This document shows, one piece after another, positions 26,001 to 41,000 of a DNA stretch of 64,000 bases (within the stretch, counting starts at the first letter, position 1; every line of letters begins with the position of its first letter). This DNA is from Micropterix aruncella (lineage: Eukaryota; Arthropoda; Insecta; Lepidoptera; Micropterigidae). Where the stretch lies: positions 34,006,475 through 34,070,474 of the forward strand of contig OX155960.1 of assembly GCA_944548615.1 (NCBI GenBank), written 5' to 3'. The translations under genes and the position numbers were made by a program. A model generated the notes under the pieces. The model saw only the letters and a list, made by a program, of their open reading frames with translations, did no database searches and had not been told where the DNA came from.

Positions 26001-29000
26001 ATTAAAAATCTTGCGATAGATGGCACTAGCAATTTAGTGTTATTATTGTTATCATTGGTTAAATATTTAGGTTTTTATATTTAATCCGTCCTTTATAAAA
26101 AAAAAACATTCATTGTCAAATTATAGATGGACATATAAGTAGTTGGCAGTTTGAAGGTAATAAAATAGCAATAAGAATAAATTTACTTCCGAAATGAGAT
26201 AACTAGGCCGAAGTCCGTACCAATGTATACTAGACTATGTTAGTTGTAAATTAAGATTTGTGCACACACTTATCAAATTAATATAACTAAGAAAAAGAAA
26301 AAATGTATCTAATAGCTGTCATAAATAAGCAGTATGTATCTCAAGAGTGTTTTTAATCTAGATAACTGAATGCTATCGGCTGAACCTGCATATTCGCCGT
26401 TTTAGAAGGACTGCCAAATCTTACTATAGAGTTAAGCAACCTTATACTTTATATGTGATTTAAATAATCAGTTTTTATAATTTCTCAAAGTCAAAACCCA
26501 CCCCCATACCCCTTTAAACGTTCTTGGGGTTAAAGACCGTCAGGATCTCAAATTACCACACATATTGAGGTGAAATAGAATTATTTGCACACATTCGCAG
26601 CGAAATCCGAAACAATTCCTCCAGGCAGCGAGGGAGAAAATATGAAGGACTTAAGTGGTTAAATTTATGTGGGTCTCCTGCGCCCTTTGTTTCCGAACGT
26701 AAAATAAATTAGATTTAAAAAAAATACCTCGTAGGGATGGTGGATATCTCAATGCAGGAGCGGACGCGAAACTAGGGCGATGAAATTGTGATAAACAACG
26801 GCTTACCTTGAGGTTTTTCATATTCGAAATGAGGATTGTTTTTCTATTCCAAGATAGCGACGTCATTAAGGACTTTTATCGACTCTTTCTCTCGAATCTT
26901 CAGGTTTCTCTCTATGTCTGGATGTATCATCCAACCTCGATTGAACCGTTCGACCTGGGTCCACCGGGTGCCAAGCAGTTCGGAGGTGAGAGTGGCTCAG
27001 AGGTGACCAAAAATCTGCACCGTACCATTTGAAAGTTGTTTCAAAGTTGCAATCTGCACCGTACCATCTCAACATCGCTTATAACACGACCGCCCAACAA
27101 AAAATAAGTGTAATGTGTTCAGAATTTATCTATGTACCTATGTTTTCCGTTTCTTTATTCCACCATTACTTCTTATTTAATCGATTTAGACATGTATGGT
27201 ATTGTTAGAATCGTTATGTCATCTCGAGTGCCATGGGTACCTTTACTGACCAAATATAAAGTAAGTAGTTGTCTAAATGTCCAAATGTCCAAATGTCAAT
27301 AAATTAACATCAATTTATCGTGTTTAGTGTCAAATGAAAGGTCTGATTGAGTACATTCCGGAAATATAAATTTATATATATGGATAAATACATAAACAAC
27401 AAATATTGCATAAAAAACGCAATAAAAATAATTGTAAATACAATAGTTCACTTTCTGTAACGGCAATCGTGCTTTTTATTCTTATTTACTTGTTTTGGGT
27501 TGTTTGTATGCGATTTTCGCTTTAAAATAGCAGATATCCACGACCATATATTAATTTTTATTTATTTATTTATTTAAAAAAAATAACTGCAGTACATTAT
27601 TGCATTAGGACAATAAAAGGCTTCATTGTAAATATTACCAAATTCGAGAGCACCGTAGCCAAGAACCATAAAACCACGAAACAATAAAATACAATCATAA
27701 AGTACCTAATTCTAGCGGACATGTATAGACAGAAATAGAGAGTACGGGCGAGCGATTGTCGGTGATTCTTTTCGGAACTCGCAGGTATACGGGCTCTCAT
27801 TCGCACCTCACTGATTTAGGGTCCTAATGGGCCCAGTGCAGTTGGACGACTAAGACCACAGCCTTCGAGATAGAGACGGCAATGCTAAGACCCATGTGCT
27901 AGGGTGGGCCCAACTCAAAGGGCAACACCCATCCGGTAGCCTCCAAGCAAAAGTTCGAGCCAGGGTAGGACGCTGGCCTGCGAGCCAGTCTCCCCTAGGA
28001 GTGAACTTTCGGGCGCTCCTGGATGGTTTGCGCACCGTGCGGCGTCAGCCAATCGATTGTGACTTTTTGAGCCGATAACACCCGGGAGAGTGGAAACAGT
28101 AATGTTTCCTGTAGAGCGGCAGTAGTTGTTAACCTTACGGCAACTGCTCTTGAAACGACCATTCGGCTACCCGATACCGTTTGAGATCACCCGGGTAAAG
28201 GACGCCGGGGTCCGCGATAGATTCGGTAGACACCGAATCACCGCTACGTAAGGGAGAGGACCGGGTAAGCGGTCTCGAACCCGTAACCAGTCGGGAGGCC
28301 GGAGAAATCTGGCCGTAACTGAAAGTAAAGGAGCAAGTGTCGGCCCGCTGGGTGCAAACCCGGTTTCTCGCGGTAAGGCGTTAGCTTCTAATGCCGGCTG
28401 TACACTCTCACCAAGAGCCTCTCGCCGAGAGTTTCGAGCGAGAGGATCTCGGCGAGCGCACACCATGTAAACACTCGGCGTATCAGTCGAACTACAGGAC
28501 ACCGTTCACCGTACCAGCCACGATGGTCCTGGACGTTGCTGCTGATTTTTGTCTATGTGCTGCTAGCTACTCTAATTATTAAAATTTATAATTGTTTAAA
28601 TCAGTAACTGGGATGCCAAGGTGATCGCTTTCGCGAATCCAAGCATCGTGGATATAATGCTAATTCTTGTGTCTCAAATCCTTTGGGTTCTATAATACCG
28701 GTTCGTTTTGGTACAACTCCAAAACCTCCATCCCATGCTCATTAGAACACATTTATCAAAACACTAGGTACTTCACGCAAACAAAGTTAGCAGGCAACTA
28801 AATGAACGAGTGTGTACATGCTCGCTCTCGCTTTCCTCGCGGGAACGAACGAGATCCTTTGACTCTGGCGTAAAAAAGCGACACGCGGCCGAGAGTTGGC
28901 GAGGCGAGCCGAGACATAGCGAGACGGGGCGAGAGCACCATCTACATACACACTTGCTATCGGCCTGTCTCGGGATGTCTCGGTGAGGAGTGTACAGCCG

Positions 29001-32000
29001 GCATAACGGGCGAGTGGCGTAACTTGACAGTGTACTGTTTCATCCCAAGTCTTCTACGTTCAACTCACGGGAGACAGAACGATCAAATATCGTTAAAACT
29101 TCCTGAGGGGACAGGTTTTCCCATTGTAATTGACAGCTCAAGTTGTTGACCACACAGCCATCCCTCGCCTCTGTCTTCGATCTTCTCGTGAACTTACGTC
29201 CGAACTGCGCTGCCGAAGAATGAATGACAAGGTGTTCGTTAAAAAAGGAAGTTATCTTTTCTTTACATAGGTTTGTAAAAAATCCGGGTGCAATTGTGCT
29301 GGCTAGATACATCTATATTTCCGGAATGAACTTAATCAGACCTTTCATTTGATACTAAACACGATAATTTATTGACATTTGGACATTTAGACAACTACTG
29401 ATTTGATATTTGGACAGTTTGTGACACTCAGGATGACATAGCGATTCTAACTATACACACTTCTAAATCGATTCAAGCGTTTAGAAGTTATGGTGGGTTA
29501 AAGAGACGGGAAATATACATAGATGAACCCTTATCAGTGTTCAAAACAGATTTGATAGCGAATAGTTTCGTGCAGCTTCGGCCATAAGATCCATTTTGTT
29601 CTCGGATCGGCTCAACTCACGATTCAGCTCCTATTCAGAAGCCTCCATGTGCGGAAGGCTAGCCCGGGTAGTACTCTCGCGTCTCAGGCCTCACGGTTGG
29701 TAGACTTGTTTCTCCTGGAGTTTCGAGATTTTTAGTGCTTAAGGAAGAAGAAGAATTAGATTTCAGGAGGAGGAAGTGACAAATGCAAACGGAGAAGAAT
29801 CTATTAAATATTAATCTTGATTATTTCAGGGGTTTTAATCCGGCCGACGTCACAGACCCTACCAAATACGGATCGTCACTAAATCTCTACAGCTGGTCCA
29901 AGCGCAAGCTGATTCAAACCATCGATCTGGGTACCGAGGGTCTAATTCCGCTCGAGGTTAGATTTCTACACAACCCTAAGGAATCGCAAGGCTTCGTGGG
30001 ATGCGCGCTATACTCAAGAGTGTTCAGGTTTATCATGCCTACTATATGACTATTTGCCATACTTACTATAGAGGGTTGAGGTTTATAAAAAACCACTATG
30101 AGAAAATCCTAAACTATAGCAGATAGACAAAAATGTTGAAGGGAGTTGTGACTTCAATTTTGAGAAATTTAAAAATAGCATTACCTTCTTTCATAAAATC
30201 CAAAATTTCGAGTATATTACTTACTTTTGAAATGGTGTCGGTCGATTCAATTTTTCATCAGGATTATTCAAACGTACACAAAATGCATTAGTCCAAAGTA
30301 CATAAAAGTGCCTAAAATTGCCTGGACAAGCTTCGTAAAGACCAATTTGCCAATGCTGCGATATCGACTGTTAAAAAAAATACACCAAAAATACAGCAAA
30401 AACTACAATAAAGTAGCTATAATATTATTGATAATTGAGCTGTAATAAAACTATTTGTCTGAAAATATATTCCCAATTTTTTAGATTTATATTTTTAGAT
30501 TTTTCGAAAATAAAGCAATTTTTATTTGAACAACTATCATTTTTGTAGCATTTTGCTGCAAACTTACAATAATAACGGTTAGTGGTGCTCTTAAGGCCTA
30601 AATGTTTTTAATATTATCTTTCTTTTTTTTTTGACAAATTTCTAAATTTTATTTGTTGAAAAAATGTTTGAGAAGCGTTGAGAGCGCTGCGCCATCTAGC
30701 GGTAGGTAAAATATCGCTAATTAACAATATTACTGATATTTTATCTACAGCTCGATAGCGCATCGTGCTCTTAACTTTTATACTATTTAAAAAAATGTTG
30801 TATGTTTTTCTGAAAATTCTTATCAAAAGTTGCTTAGTTCGTCGTAGTAATTCACCCACTACAAGGATGTCACTAGTTAAAAAGTCACTCTGTATTAAAA
30901 AAAAATAAATTCTTGTCACTGGCACCCTAATCGCAATGGAACATGTCAATTGTAGGGTTTTATAGGTGCCTATACTTGGCAATATCCAAATACCTAAAAA
31001 TGTCTGACACCCAAATAGCCATGGCGAGGATGCTGATTGTAGAATTTTAGAGGTGCCTATACTTAGCAAGATCCAAGTAATTAAAAATCTCCAAAAACTC
31101 TCACCAAATTTAATATACCTTAATGCCTACTTATTATATTGCAATATGGGTATTAATACAATACTGTACTTCATTTCCATCTTAACCTTATTTTAACATG
31201 ACTATCTTTCGGTCAGTTTCGTAATAGATCTATAGTTATAGCCCACATAACTCCAGAAGTGTCGAATTTATATTGGTCTTATGCCTTCCAATTTATAGCA
31301 CATAACCACATTACAAATTCAAAGATTCACCTTACAAATTCAAGTTTCGCCCTAATGGTTTCGGTTTCGGTTTAAAAAAAGGTAAGAAAATAATCGAAAC
31401 CCAGTATAGAATATTCCATTAATTTAAAACACTTTTATAAATCATTAATTTAAAAACTCTATTATTATTTTATAATTTCAATAAACTTTTAGCGGTTTAA
31501 ACGTAGCAATATCCGCGGGTTGTATTTAGATATAATGCATCAAACATTATTGCATTTTTCGGAGCATATTTCTGACTATTGATTAACAATATAATAGCCA
31601 TTTTTACCTGGTTCCTTTTTAGGTTATAAACGAAGAAAACTTCTGCCATCTTTTGAAACATCCATAAATACAGATTCAGCAATCTTATACATACTGTCAT
31701 GAGACCCGAATAATTTTTTATATATCAGTTTATTTTATAGATTACAATATTATTATTTTACCAATATACTTCCGGACGATATGGAAAGATTTGTTTATAT
31801 AGTGGGCGCCAGCCCGGAAGAAGAAGAAGATTTATTTCGGATCTATGAACAAGTGCCAGAGTCCTTCCACCGTTTAGAATTCCTCTGGGGCAGGGGTATG
31901 TAGGCTGCGTCGGGATTTGCGTCGGTTCGCTCAGTCCATCTCAGGCACGGGGGTATTTAGAATCCCTTAGTGACCCAGTCTACGGTAAGATGAGCATCCC

Positions 32001-35000
32001 TATGGGATGAACGGCCTTTTATGGATATTGAATTGCTAAATTACTTGAACCATTTTCCTTACTAAATAATATATTATTATTCTCCTTCGAACGCCCTCTA
32101 GCGGTGGCGCGGCGAGTTACTTAGCAAAGATTGACATCATTTTGCTCAACCTGCATTGTGCTACTAATGCCCGCGTTTCGCCGCTAGATGGCGCGGACGC
32201 GACGGCGGATTCGGTTAATTTAAATTAAATCTTGCTGGAATATGCGCAAAATTAACTTGTAACATAAATAAGTGTGCTTTATTTTTCCTTAGTAAAGAAT
32301 TCTGAATTTAATGAATTTTCCCAAATAATAATGGAACTGATTTTAATATCTTATAAATGTATCTCAACCAATCCTTTCCTTTTATGGTTTTTTTTATTCT
32401 ATTTTATTTATATGAAAAAAATGAAAATGATATATATGATATATGATGATATTAAAAATGAAATTATTCTGATATTGAGATGATTATGAGTAAAATAAAA
32501 GATACTTTTCCGACCCAAATCTACTATTTATTTTTCTATAACCTGTTGCGAAGACATTTCCCGAAACTATATGTGTGATATTGAATATTTATATTATTTA
32601 TGAAACTTAATTTTAATCCGTCGATCGTCGAAGGCCTTGCGAGATTTTACGAGCGTACGTTACAATTATTACATTTTACCCGTGTTTCGATGAGCATTAT
32701 TCGTAACTGGTTTTCCCTACTTTTGCCCTACAATGATTTGGCAATTTTAGTGTCGGGTACGCTGCACTTTCAAATATCGTAAACGACGGTAGTCTTTTGC
32801 TCTATTATTTTCCCTGATATTTAAATTTGGAAATATTACGTATTCCCTGACGATGAGTTGCATTTATATTTATCTACAATTTGGTATTTTACTTCATAAG
32901 CTATTTTATTAATTTATCTGATTTTTTTAATTGCCTCGGGAAGAACTCAATGCCACTCTGACTCCGCCACGTTTTAATCCCAAGATTGTCTAACGTGGAT
33001 TTTAATTATATTTATGTATTTTTTACAGCCTACATTTTAAGTAGAGATCGCCGAAATGATTTTAGATTTATTGGCGGTGTCTATCGTTGATCCTATATTC
33101 GAAACTACGGATTCCTATATTCAGAAAAACGGGTTAGCACGTATATGTCGTGCAAGACGGGTCTGAAGGACTAAAAGTATTGCACGATCGTGGTATTGCA
33201 AGTTAGAATAAAAGAAATTGAACTTTACTTTAAAAAAAAACCGAAAATGAGAATATAATCTAGTTGCCCCAAATAGGATGTGGAGATCACGCTGGAATGC
33301 TTTGCCTGCGCCGCACTTGATTCTAGTTATAATTTCTAAAGATGACTTTGACTTTTATATTTTATTCGTAGATGTAGGTAGGCCACTTCGAAGTCGTGAA
33401 ATGAGCTCCGGCGGCCGGTAATCGCCGCGAGGCAAAAACCGACCGCCGCGCTGAAACGACGACCTTCCCAGGCGAGTGCTTCGGGCCAAAAAAAAAAAAC
33501 TCTCACTAGCGATTCTCTACACCCGTGTTCCATCTAATCGCTAGTGATGCCTATTGTGCGATAAAATTCGCTTGTATCCTATATTATTGTTATTTTATTT
33601 TTGTTAACTAATTTTGGCAACAATTGTTTATTATATTGTTTGTTAAACCCGTAATGGTTTTCTGACCATTACATGCCGGAAAAGATGTTCAGTCTTCGCC
33701 CACGAAGACCTCAAACACCAAAGACTAAACGAACTATTATAAGAATCTACCACCTAAAGCGTAGCCATCGCTACGGTTCTTCAGTTGCCGTGCTACGCTT
33801 GCTACGACATAAAAATTTCTAAAAGTTCTATTATATTCTGTCTTGACAGTTTAAAGTACATTATTATTAAGAGATAACCCCTGCTTCTAGTCTCCTATTA
33901 TTTAAAGAAATTATATTTTATAATAAATTTTCCGAAGTTGGAAATTTTGAGGTTTTCCGATTTTCTACTAAGTTATTAAAAGAAAGCTATTTATCCAAGT
34001 TAGAAAAAATGCTCTGCGAAACACGTCCTTTATAACCTTACATTTTACAATTTTGATACAGTGAATACAGTGGCCTGTGTCGTCTATTCCGCTCCGTCCA
34101 GGGTCTTGTCATTGTCTGCCGTTTTGCCGTATTTCCTTTTATGAGTTTTTCCTTCATTTGTGTTCGTATTAGCCCATATGATGCTCAATTGTCGTCTTTG
34201 CCTCGTTACGTCCGGAACTCGTCACCTTGGTAAGAGATGTAGAGAAGAAAGTCATATTAGTAGAGGTTCGCTCCCAAAGCTTTTTGCTTCGGAGCTTGAA
34301 CACGAAAATGTCAATTTATACATGTAAATCTGGACACATCATCAGATGCTTTTATAAAGTCTATCGAAGTGTAGATGTACTGTTTCAAAAAAATGTTTAA
34401 AATTTTGTCCAATTTCTAACTTCTTTATCCCGTTTTTCCCATTTTTGCCCCTCACTGCACAAATGCCCTTTTTCAAAAAGTTGCTACACTGGATTGAAGA
34501 TCAATGCACTGTCGATTGGTATATTAGTCTCTATCTACACAATGCAGTCCGCATTTTCTCTCACAATCTTGGGGAAATTGTCTCGTTCACGCGCTTGTCC
34601 GTTTTCGCTTTACTGGTCGGTCCACGATACCGTCCCTGGTAATACTGCAGGTCGCATGTTGCCGGTGCTGACGTCATAGGTAGTTTCGTCTATTTACGTG
34701 CCTCCTGGCCTTCCTGTTGCGGTGAAAAAGGAAATAGTTCGACTTTTTACCTTAGGTTTCTGCGTGGTCTGGAGTCGGATAAGCGTGATTGGATCTTATT
34801 TACTTCGGTCGATCCTCGGTATCTTCTTTTGCTATTTGTATGGGTGTGCTGCGCTTTCGAGGAGTCGTGAGCCATTGCTGCTGATCTCTGTCGTCTGCGT
34901 CGTGGCTCTTCCAGCTGCCATATAGCGTTTCCATTTTGTCCTTTTATTATCGGCGTCCTCTTTCTCGTCGCTCTGTCTCTTTCTGGAATGTATAATTTTC

Positions 35001-38000
35001 TTTGCTGCATCATATGGTCTCTTATTTTTTACTAGGATTGCGGTTGGCTGGCAATTCATTAGGAAGGGTTTGACAGGAAGGGCATATTCTCGTATACAAC
35101 TTTATTTTTATTTCAAAAAATTTGACGGAACAAAAGAGACGTGCTTCTGCGTTTTCTTTACAAATTACAGAAATTTTTAAACTACTACATCTATTCTTAC
35201 TATTTAATAAAAAAAACATTTTTATTTTACTTTTTTTTTTTTTTAAACAAAAATTCTCCCACATTGCTTTTCAAATAAGCTTCCAGTAACTAAATTTAAG
35301 ACTATATTTTATTAGGTGTTCGTATGGATACACCTTCCGATTTTTCAGATTTTCTTCTTCAAACAAGTGTTGAGGTTTTTCGTATTTCAATATTTAAGTA
35401 AAAAGAAAAATAAACATTTTGATAACGCTCCACTTCTTGTGAGAGCTTATCTTAATTACTACAAAATCAAATGTTACAAAGTAAATTATGTCTCAACGTC
35501 GATCTTTATTTATATGTGTGGCTGGCTTAATAAATTATGGGCAGATTTCTAGCGTGATATCTTTTTAAGAGTATGGAAAAATTGAAGAGTGTATAATTAT
35601 ATGAAATTTATGTGTTGTGAGACGTGGACAGTATCTCGCACTTTTATATTTAATTTATTAAAAAATTTATTTATGTAATTTACACCAAGTATTTTTGTTA
35701 ATAGTATGTCATGGTGAGGGTTCCAATGACATTGATAATTTTTCATATAATAGATTGTTCACCGTCTCAGTGGTATTGGTCTCCCCGAGTGAAATATAAG
35801 ATATATATATATATATATGAGATTTCCCTTTTAAAAATATTTATAAGTTTTTTTTGTATAGAAATGAACTATATATTGGTGACCAGTCTCTGTTGAAACA
35901 ATAATAGACGTCGATCCACATAATTTTAATTCATGCGGAAGCGTGGACACTATAGTCTTTAATTTAATAGAAAAATATGGGAAATCTTTAGATTTTTTTA
36001 AAAAAAAATTTTTTTTTTGTGATACTATATATGGTGACTGTTCTGCGATCTAAAGCGCATATTAACTACGTAATTTACTCTAGTAGTAGTAGGTTAATAG
36101 TAAATCTTATATACCTTGTTCGGCAAGAATTTATTTAACTTATCAGGTTTTTAAGCCTTCCGAATTTAATGTTTGTGTTGAACATATATTTTACTGAGAT
36201 GTTATTATTGTTGTCTTGAGTGTGAATGATAAAATTTTCAATATTTAGCTTAAGTTTTTCTCTTTCATGGGCTCATTCATTCTACTTTCTTACCTCTCCG
36301 TTCAAAGCCCTATTTATGTTTAACCTTTCATACCTAAAACTGTCTGCCTTGTATTTATTATTTTTACCAATTCTTGACAGTACAAATTGACTCTTCTCTA
36401 CAGTATTGTACACTCCATCAGAAATTACGTGTTCAGCTAAGATTAATTCGCTACTAACTATGAGCGTTTATGGACAAACTAATTTTGAGCAGCGTTTCAG
36501 CGGGACATAACGGAAAATCTATAAGTCTTTTTTGAAGAAAAAAGACAATAAAAACAATTCATGGTATGGAAAAATATTCCATGTCCTGATAAATTCAGGA
36601 TCGGATGAGATCTTTCTGTAGCTATATGTTGTAATATACAATGGTTTTTTTTTATCGTGAGCCTTCTAGTCGCTAATTAGAAATGTCAGCAGTTTTTGCC
36701 ATGTAATTACATAATAGTAGAAATAAATAATAATAGTGGAGTTTATTCATTAATGAATTTAGGACTTGTCCGTGAACAATTTTAATTTGAACGCGAACGG
36801 CTTAACGTCCGGTATACTCTATTTAAAATATAATACTATAAAATAATTTGTATCCTTCAGAGCTGATCAAAGTAAATTTTAATTCTACCTGTCAGGTGAT
36901 GTTTACCATAGACGGGTATCAAGCACCCAGGTGTTTTTACTCCATGAGCAGGGTTAGATCACCGAACCCTTCTGATTTTGCTTATATGCAAATATATAGT
37001 ATAAAATGATAGGTATAGAAGTATCTCAATCCTTAGACTTATCCGCATGGCTCCTTTTTACTATATTATATGTTAAATATATACATATATATGATATTTT
37101 ATATAAATATATTTTGACGCGAAACTTGGTACTATTCTTTCTCCCTATTTTTTTTTAGACAATCCGGGTTCTTAGCCGGATAAGATGTTAAGAAAAAAAA
37201 ATTTTTTTTTATTTAAAAAAAAAATTTTTTTTTTTAATGATGTTATCTATTGTATGTGAAATTATATATTTATTTATTTTACTTATTGAAAATTTAGTGT
37301 TGTATGTGTTTTTATTTTTGTCATGCTACGCCCTTATGTGTCTGTTACTTTTTCTTTATGTGTGCTTATTATTATTTTTTTTATTTAGCCATGAATACTT
37401 GTATCGAATACTTATATACTTTATCTGTTACATTTATTTACTTAATATTTTGTATTTTTGCTCTGTTTTTATATTTTTTCTTTTACTTTTCACTTGCAAT
37501 TATCTCACGGTGTACCCAATATAGTCGTTGCTTTTTGTGATTTTGCATATTCCGGATTACATGTGGATATTATGCGATTGTTATTTGCAATGTGAAATGT
37601 TCTGCGTATTTTTTTTTGTGTGACCCTAATTTTTACACAGGTCTTTTATGTGGTACGTCCCACGATTTTTGCCGTGTTCGTCAACCAATACATAGGCTAT
37701 GGGGGACTTTTTCGCGATGATTTTGCATTTTGAATATCTGGGCGCTAGTTTGTTTGAGAAAAACTCTGCTTTTCGCGATTGCATGTGGTTTTTCGCCCAT
37801 ACGAAATCACCGACTGAGAATTCGACGTGCTTTCTCCTCAGGTTATATTTTGAGGCGTTATTTTTGAAAGCTTCCATGAGTCTTTCCCGCACGACGTCAT
37901 ATGCGTCCGCGAGCGTCTCGAGTCCTTTTGCGAATTCCTGTGGACTGTCTATTGCTATTTTGGATTTTTCTTTTGGAATGAAACTAAACATTTTATGGTA

Positions 38001-41000
38001 GCGGCCATCACCCATTGGTTCACGAGCGTACATAAGGTATGATGGGGTAAAGCCTGTTGCCAGATTTTGATGATTATTTAACGCGTTTTGGATTAAAGAT
38101 AAATGTTTATCCCACGATCTTTGATCTTTTCCTGCTAGAATTGATAAACTCGTTTCTATAGTTTGATTATAACGTTCGACTGCGTTCGATTGAGGAGCAT
38201 ATACGCATCCATAGAATAATTTTGGGATTTTATATTTTTCCGTAAAATTTTTGAATGCTTTTGACCTAAAATATGATGCGTTGTCTAACGTTATTACCGC
38301 AGGTGTTCCGTACGCCAGAAATACGTTATTTTCTAGGTGTTTGATAATATTGGCTGAGGTGGCTTTTCTTAACGGGAATAGCCAACAAAATTTTGTAAAT
38401 AAATCGATCACAGAGAGTGTATAGGTGAAGCCGCTCAGTGATCTTGGCATGGGTCCCACCAGATCTATACTGATCGTATGCATTGGAGTGTTCACTGTTT
38501 TTGGAGTCACCATGAGCCCATGTGCAGGTCCTGTCTTTATCTTGTATGCTTTACAAGTATCGCAATTTTTGACATATGCCTTGACTTCCTTTTGCATTCC
38601 GGGCCAATAATAATATGTTTGTAACTTTCTCAGGGTTTTGAAAATGCCAAAATGTACAGCAAACTCCCCTTCATGGATGTCTTTTATCGCCGATTTTCTG
38701 TCAGCATATTTGAGTACCAGTCTCCACGCATTTCGGAGGTTCTCACCTTTTTTGGGGGGAAAGTATTTGTATAGTTTTTCCTCCTCAATTCTGTATTCCG
38801 TGGCTGTATAAGGTTCTTTTTCTACGGTTTTGTACATCCGATCGTACCAATCATCTTTCGTGACTTTCGTGGACATTTCCATGCATGGGATTCTTGACAG
38901 TGCGTCCGCTACCACGTTCAGACTGCCTTTTTTATGCACGATTTCCATGTCGAATTGCGAAAGCAGGGTGCTCCATCTCGCCAGACGACCTGTGGGGTTG
39001 GTGAGATTTGTCAGCCACCTTAAGCTGCTGTGATCAGTTATTACTTTGAACCTGGAACCTTCTACATATGTCCTGTAATGAAGGACTGCTCTCAAAACTG
39101 CCAGGAGCTCTTTCTCTGTAACTGAAAAGTTGCTCTCTGCTTTGCTCAGTGTGCGCGAAAAGTATGAAATTGGCAAGTCCATTTCCTCTTCTTCCGAATA
39201 TTGGGTGAGTGCTGCGCCTACGGCTATGTCACTTGCATCGCAACTTATGGTAAATTTCTTGGTGAAATCCGGACATCTTAGTATGGGGGCCGATATTAGC
39301 GCTTCCTTGAGTGTGTTGAAAGATTTTTCTGCCTCTTCGTTCCATTCGAAATTTACTTTGACGCCTTTCTTTCCTCCTGTGAGCTTGCATAAAGGTGCTG
39401 CTATTTTTGAGTATTCTTTTACGAAGCGTCGGTAGTAGCCGCAGAGACCGAGGAAGCTTCTTACACGTTTCACGCTATTTGGTCTTGGGAAATCTCTTAC
39501 ACATTCAATTTTTCCAGGGTCCGTTCTCAGACCTTGCCCGTCTACTACATATCCGAGGTATATAAGTTCTGGCCTACAAAATTCGCATTTTTTGAGATTT
39601 ATTGTTAAGCCGGCCTCTTTCAGGTTGTCTCTGACTCTTACTAATGTGTCGATATGTTCGTCATATGTGGCGGAGGCTATTATTAGGTCGTCTGCATACG
39701 CGAATACTTTGCTGTCGTATTCCGGTCCGAAAATTCGGTCCATTAACGCTGCGAGATCTGATGACGAGTTGCATGTACCAAAGGGCATGCGTACAAATGC
39801 GTACATGCCTTTTCCGGGCACGGCGAAGGCGGTTTTCTGAATTGACGATTTTTCCATGGGAATTTGCCAGAAGGCTTTTGACAGGTCAATCGATGTTAGG
39901 TATTTTGAATTTCCAAGATTATCGAGGATTCGTTGGGCCGATGCCATGGGGTAATGGTTTTTTATTGTGACCTCATTTAACTTTCTGGAGTCTAGACATA
40001 CTCTGGGCGTTCCGTCTTTTTTATTGACGACCAATATTGGGCTGCACCACGGCGATTTGATTGGCGTAATTACCCCTAATTTAAGCATTTCGTCTATTTC
40101 CTTTTTTACTAACTTGTCCTTTTCCGGCGCTAGGAGGTATGGTTTTTGTCTGATCGGGTCTCCGGTGGTTACGATTTTGTGTTCGATCAAGTGAGTCCTT
40201 CCCAGCCCCACCTTTTCAAAGGAGATATCTTCGTATAATTTTTTGACTTCTTCTAGGCGTCGTAATTGATGTGGCGTCAAATCGTCTACGTTGATTATCT
40301 GTCGTCCTATTGTATGACTTAGTTCCGCGAGCTGTATGTCCTTTTCCTCGTTGACGGAAATTTTCACGCCGAATCGGCTGATGAATTCGATTCCCAAGAT
40401 GATGTCCTTTTTTATTGTTGGGCAGATGATGAAGTTTATGTTCTCTCTTCTTCCCTTGTATACTACTGGCAGTGTTACTGAGCCGAGTATCCGTTGTCCA
40501 GCTCCATCCGCCGTTGTTATGCGGTTTTCCGGGTGTATAGCCTTTTTTTTGATTGACGTGAAACGGCTGTGTGTTTGTCCTCCAAGTATACATATCGCGC
40601 AGCCCGTGTCCACCAATCCTTTGTACGTTTTTCCGAGGATGGAAATATTTGCATGTGGGCGCACGTCGTAATCTTGTGTTTTTGTTGACAAAGTAAAGTT
40701 TTCCACGGTAGCGGCTCTGTCTAACTCCGGTTCCCGTGGCCAAACGCGTTTTTTGGCTGATTTTCATGTGGCGGTGGCGGAGGGTTGTTGCATCTAGTGC
40801 ATGAATGGGTGTAGACGTTCTGCAGCTTGCATTTGAAGCAGATAGGTATCGGATAGCGTTGACATTCTTTGTACGTGTGACCTTGTGTGTCGCATTTTCT
40901 GCAAAATTTCTGTTGCTGAGGGGGGTTTTGGTAGTGCCTCTCGTGGATTTGTGGTCGTTGTGTAGCGAACGATGGCCTAGCATACGTGGGCCTGTTGTGC

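Noticed and set aside
27822..29134. Two unrelated genes on opposite strands (several frames over 80 codons)
   Set aside because: All lie within R copy 5 and the MITE inside it, and change between copies.
32274..32782. Plus-strand frames of 69 and 60 codons, repeated at 43906-44414
   Set aside because: They are identical because they lie in the two LTRs, and are antisense to the element. No recognisable protein.
34747..35264. Envelope remnant in the region after pol
   Set aside because: Short basic frames only; no signal peptide, furin-like site or transmembrane segment in order.
40216..40983. 255-codon minus-strand frame over the gag/pol junction
   Set aside because: Third-frame shadow of gag and pol, both of which have clear domains.
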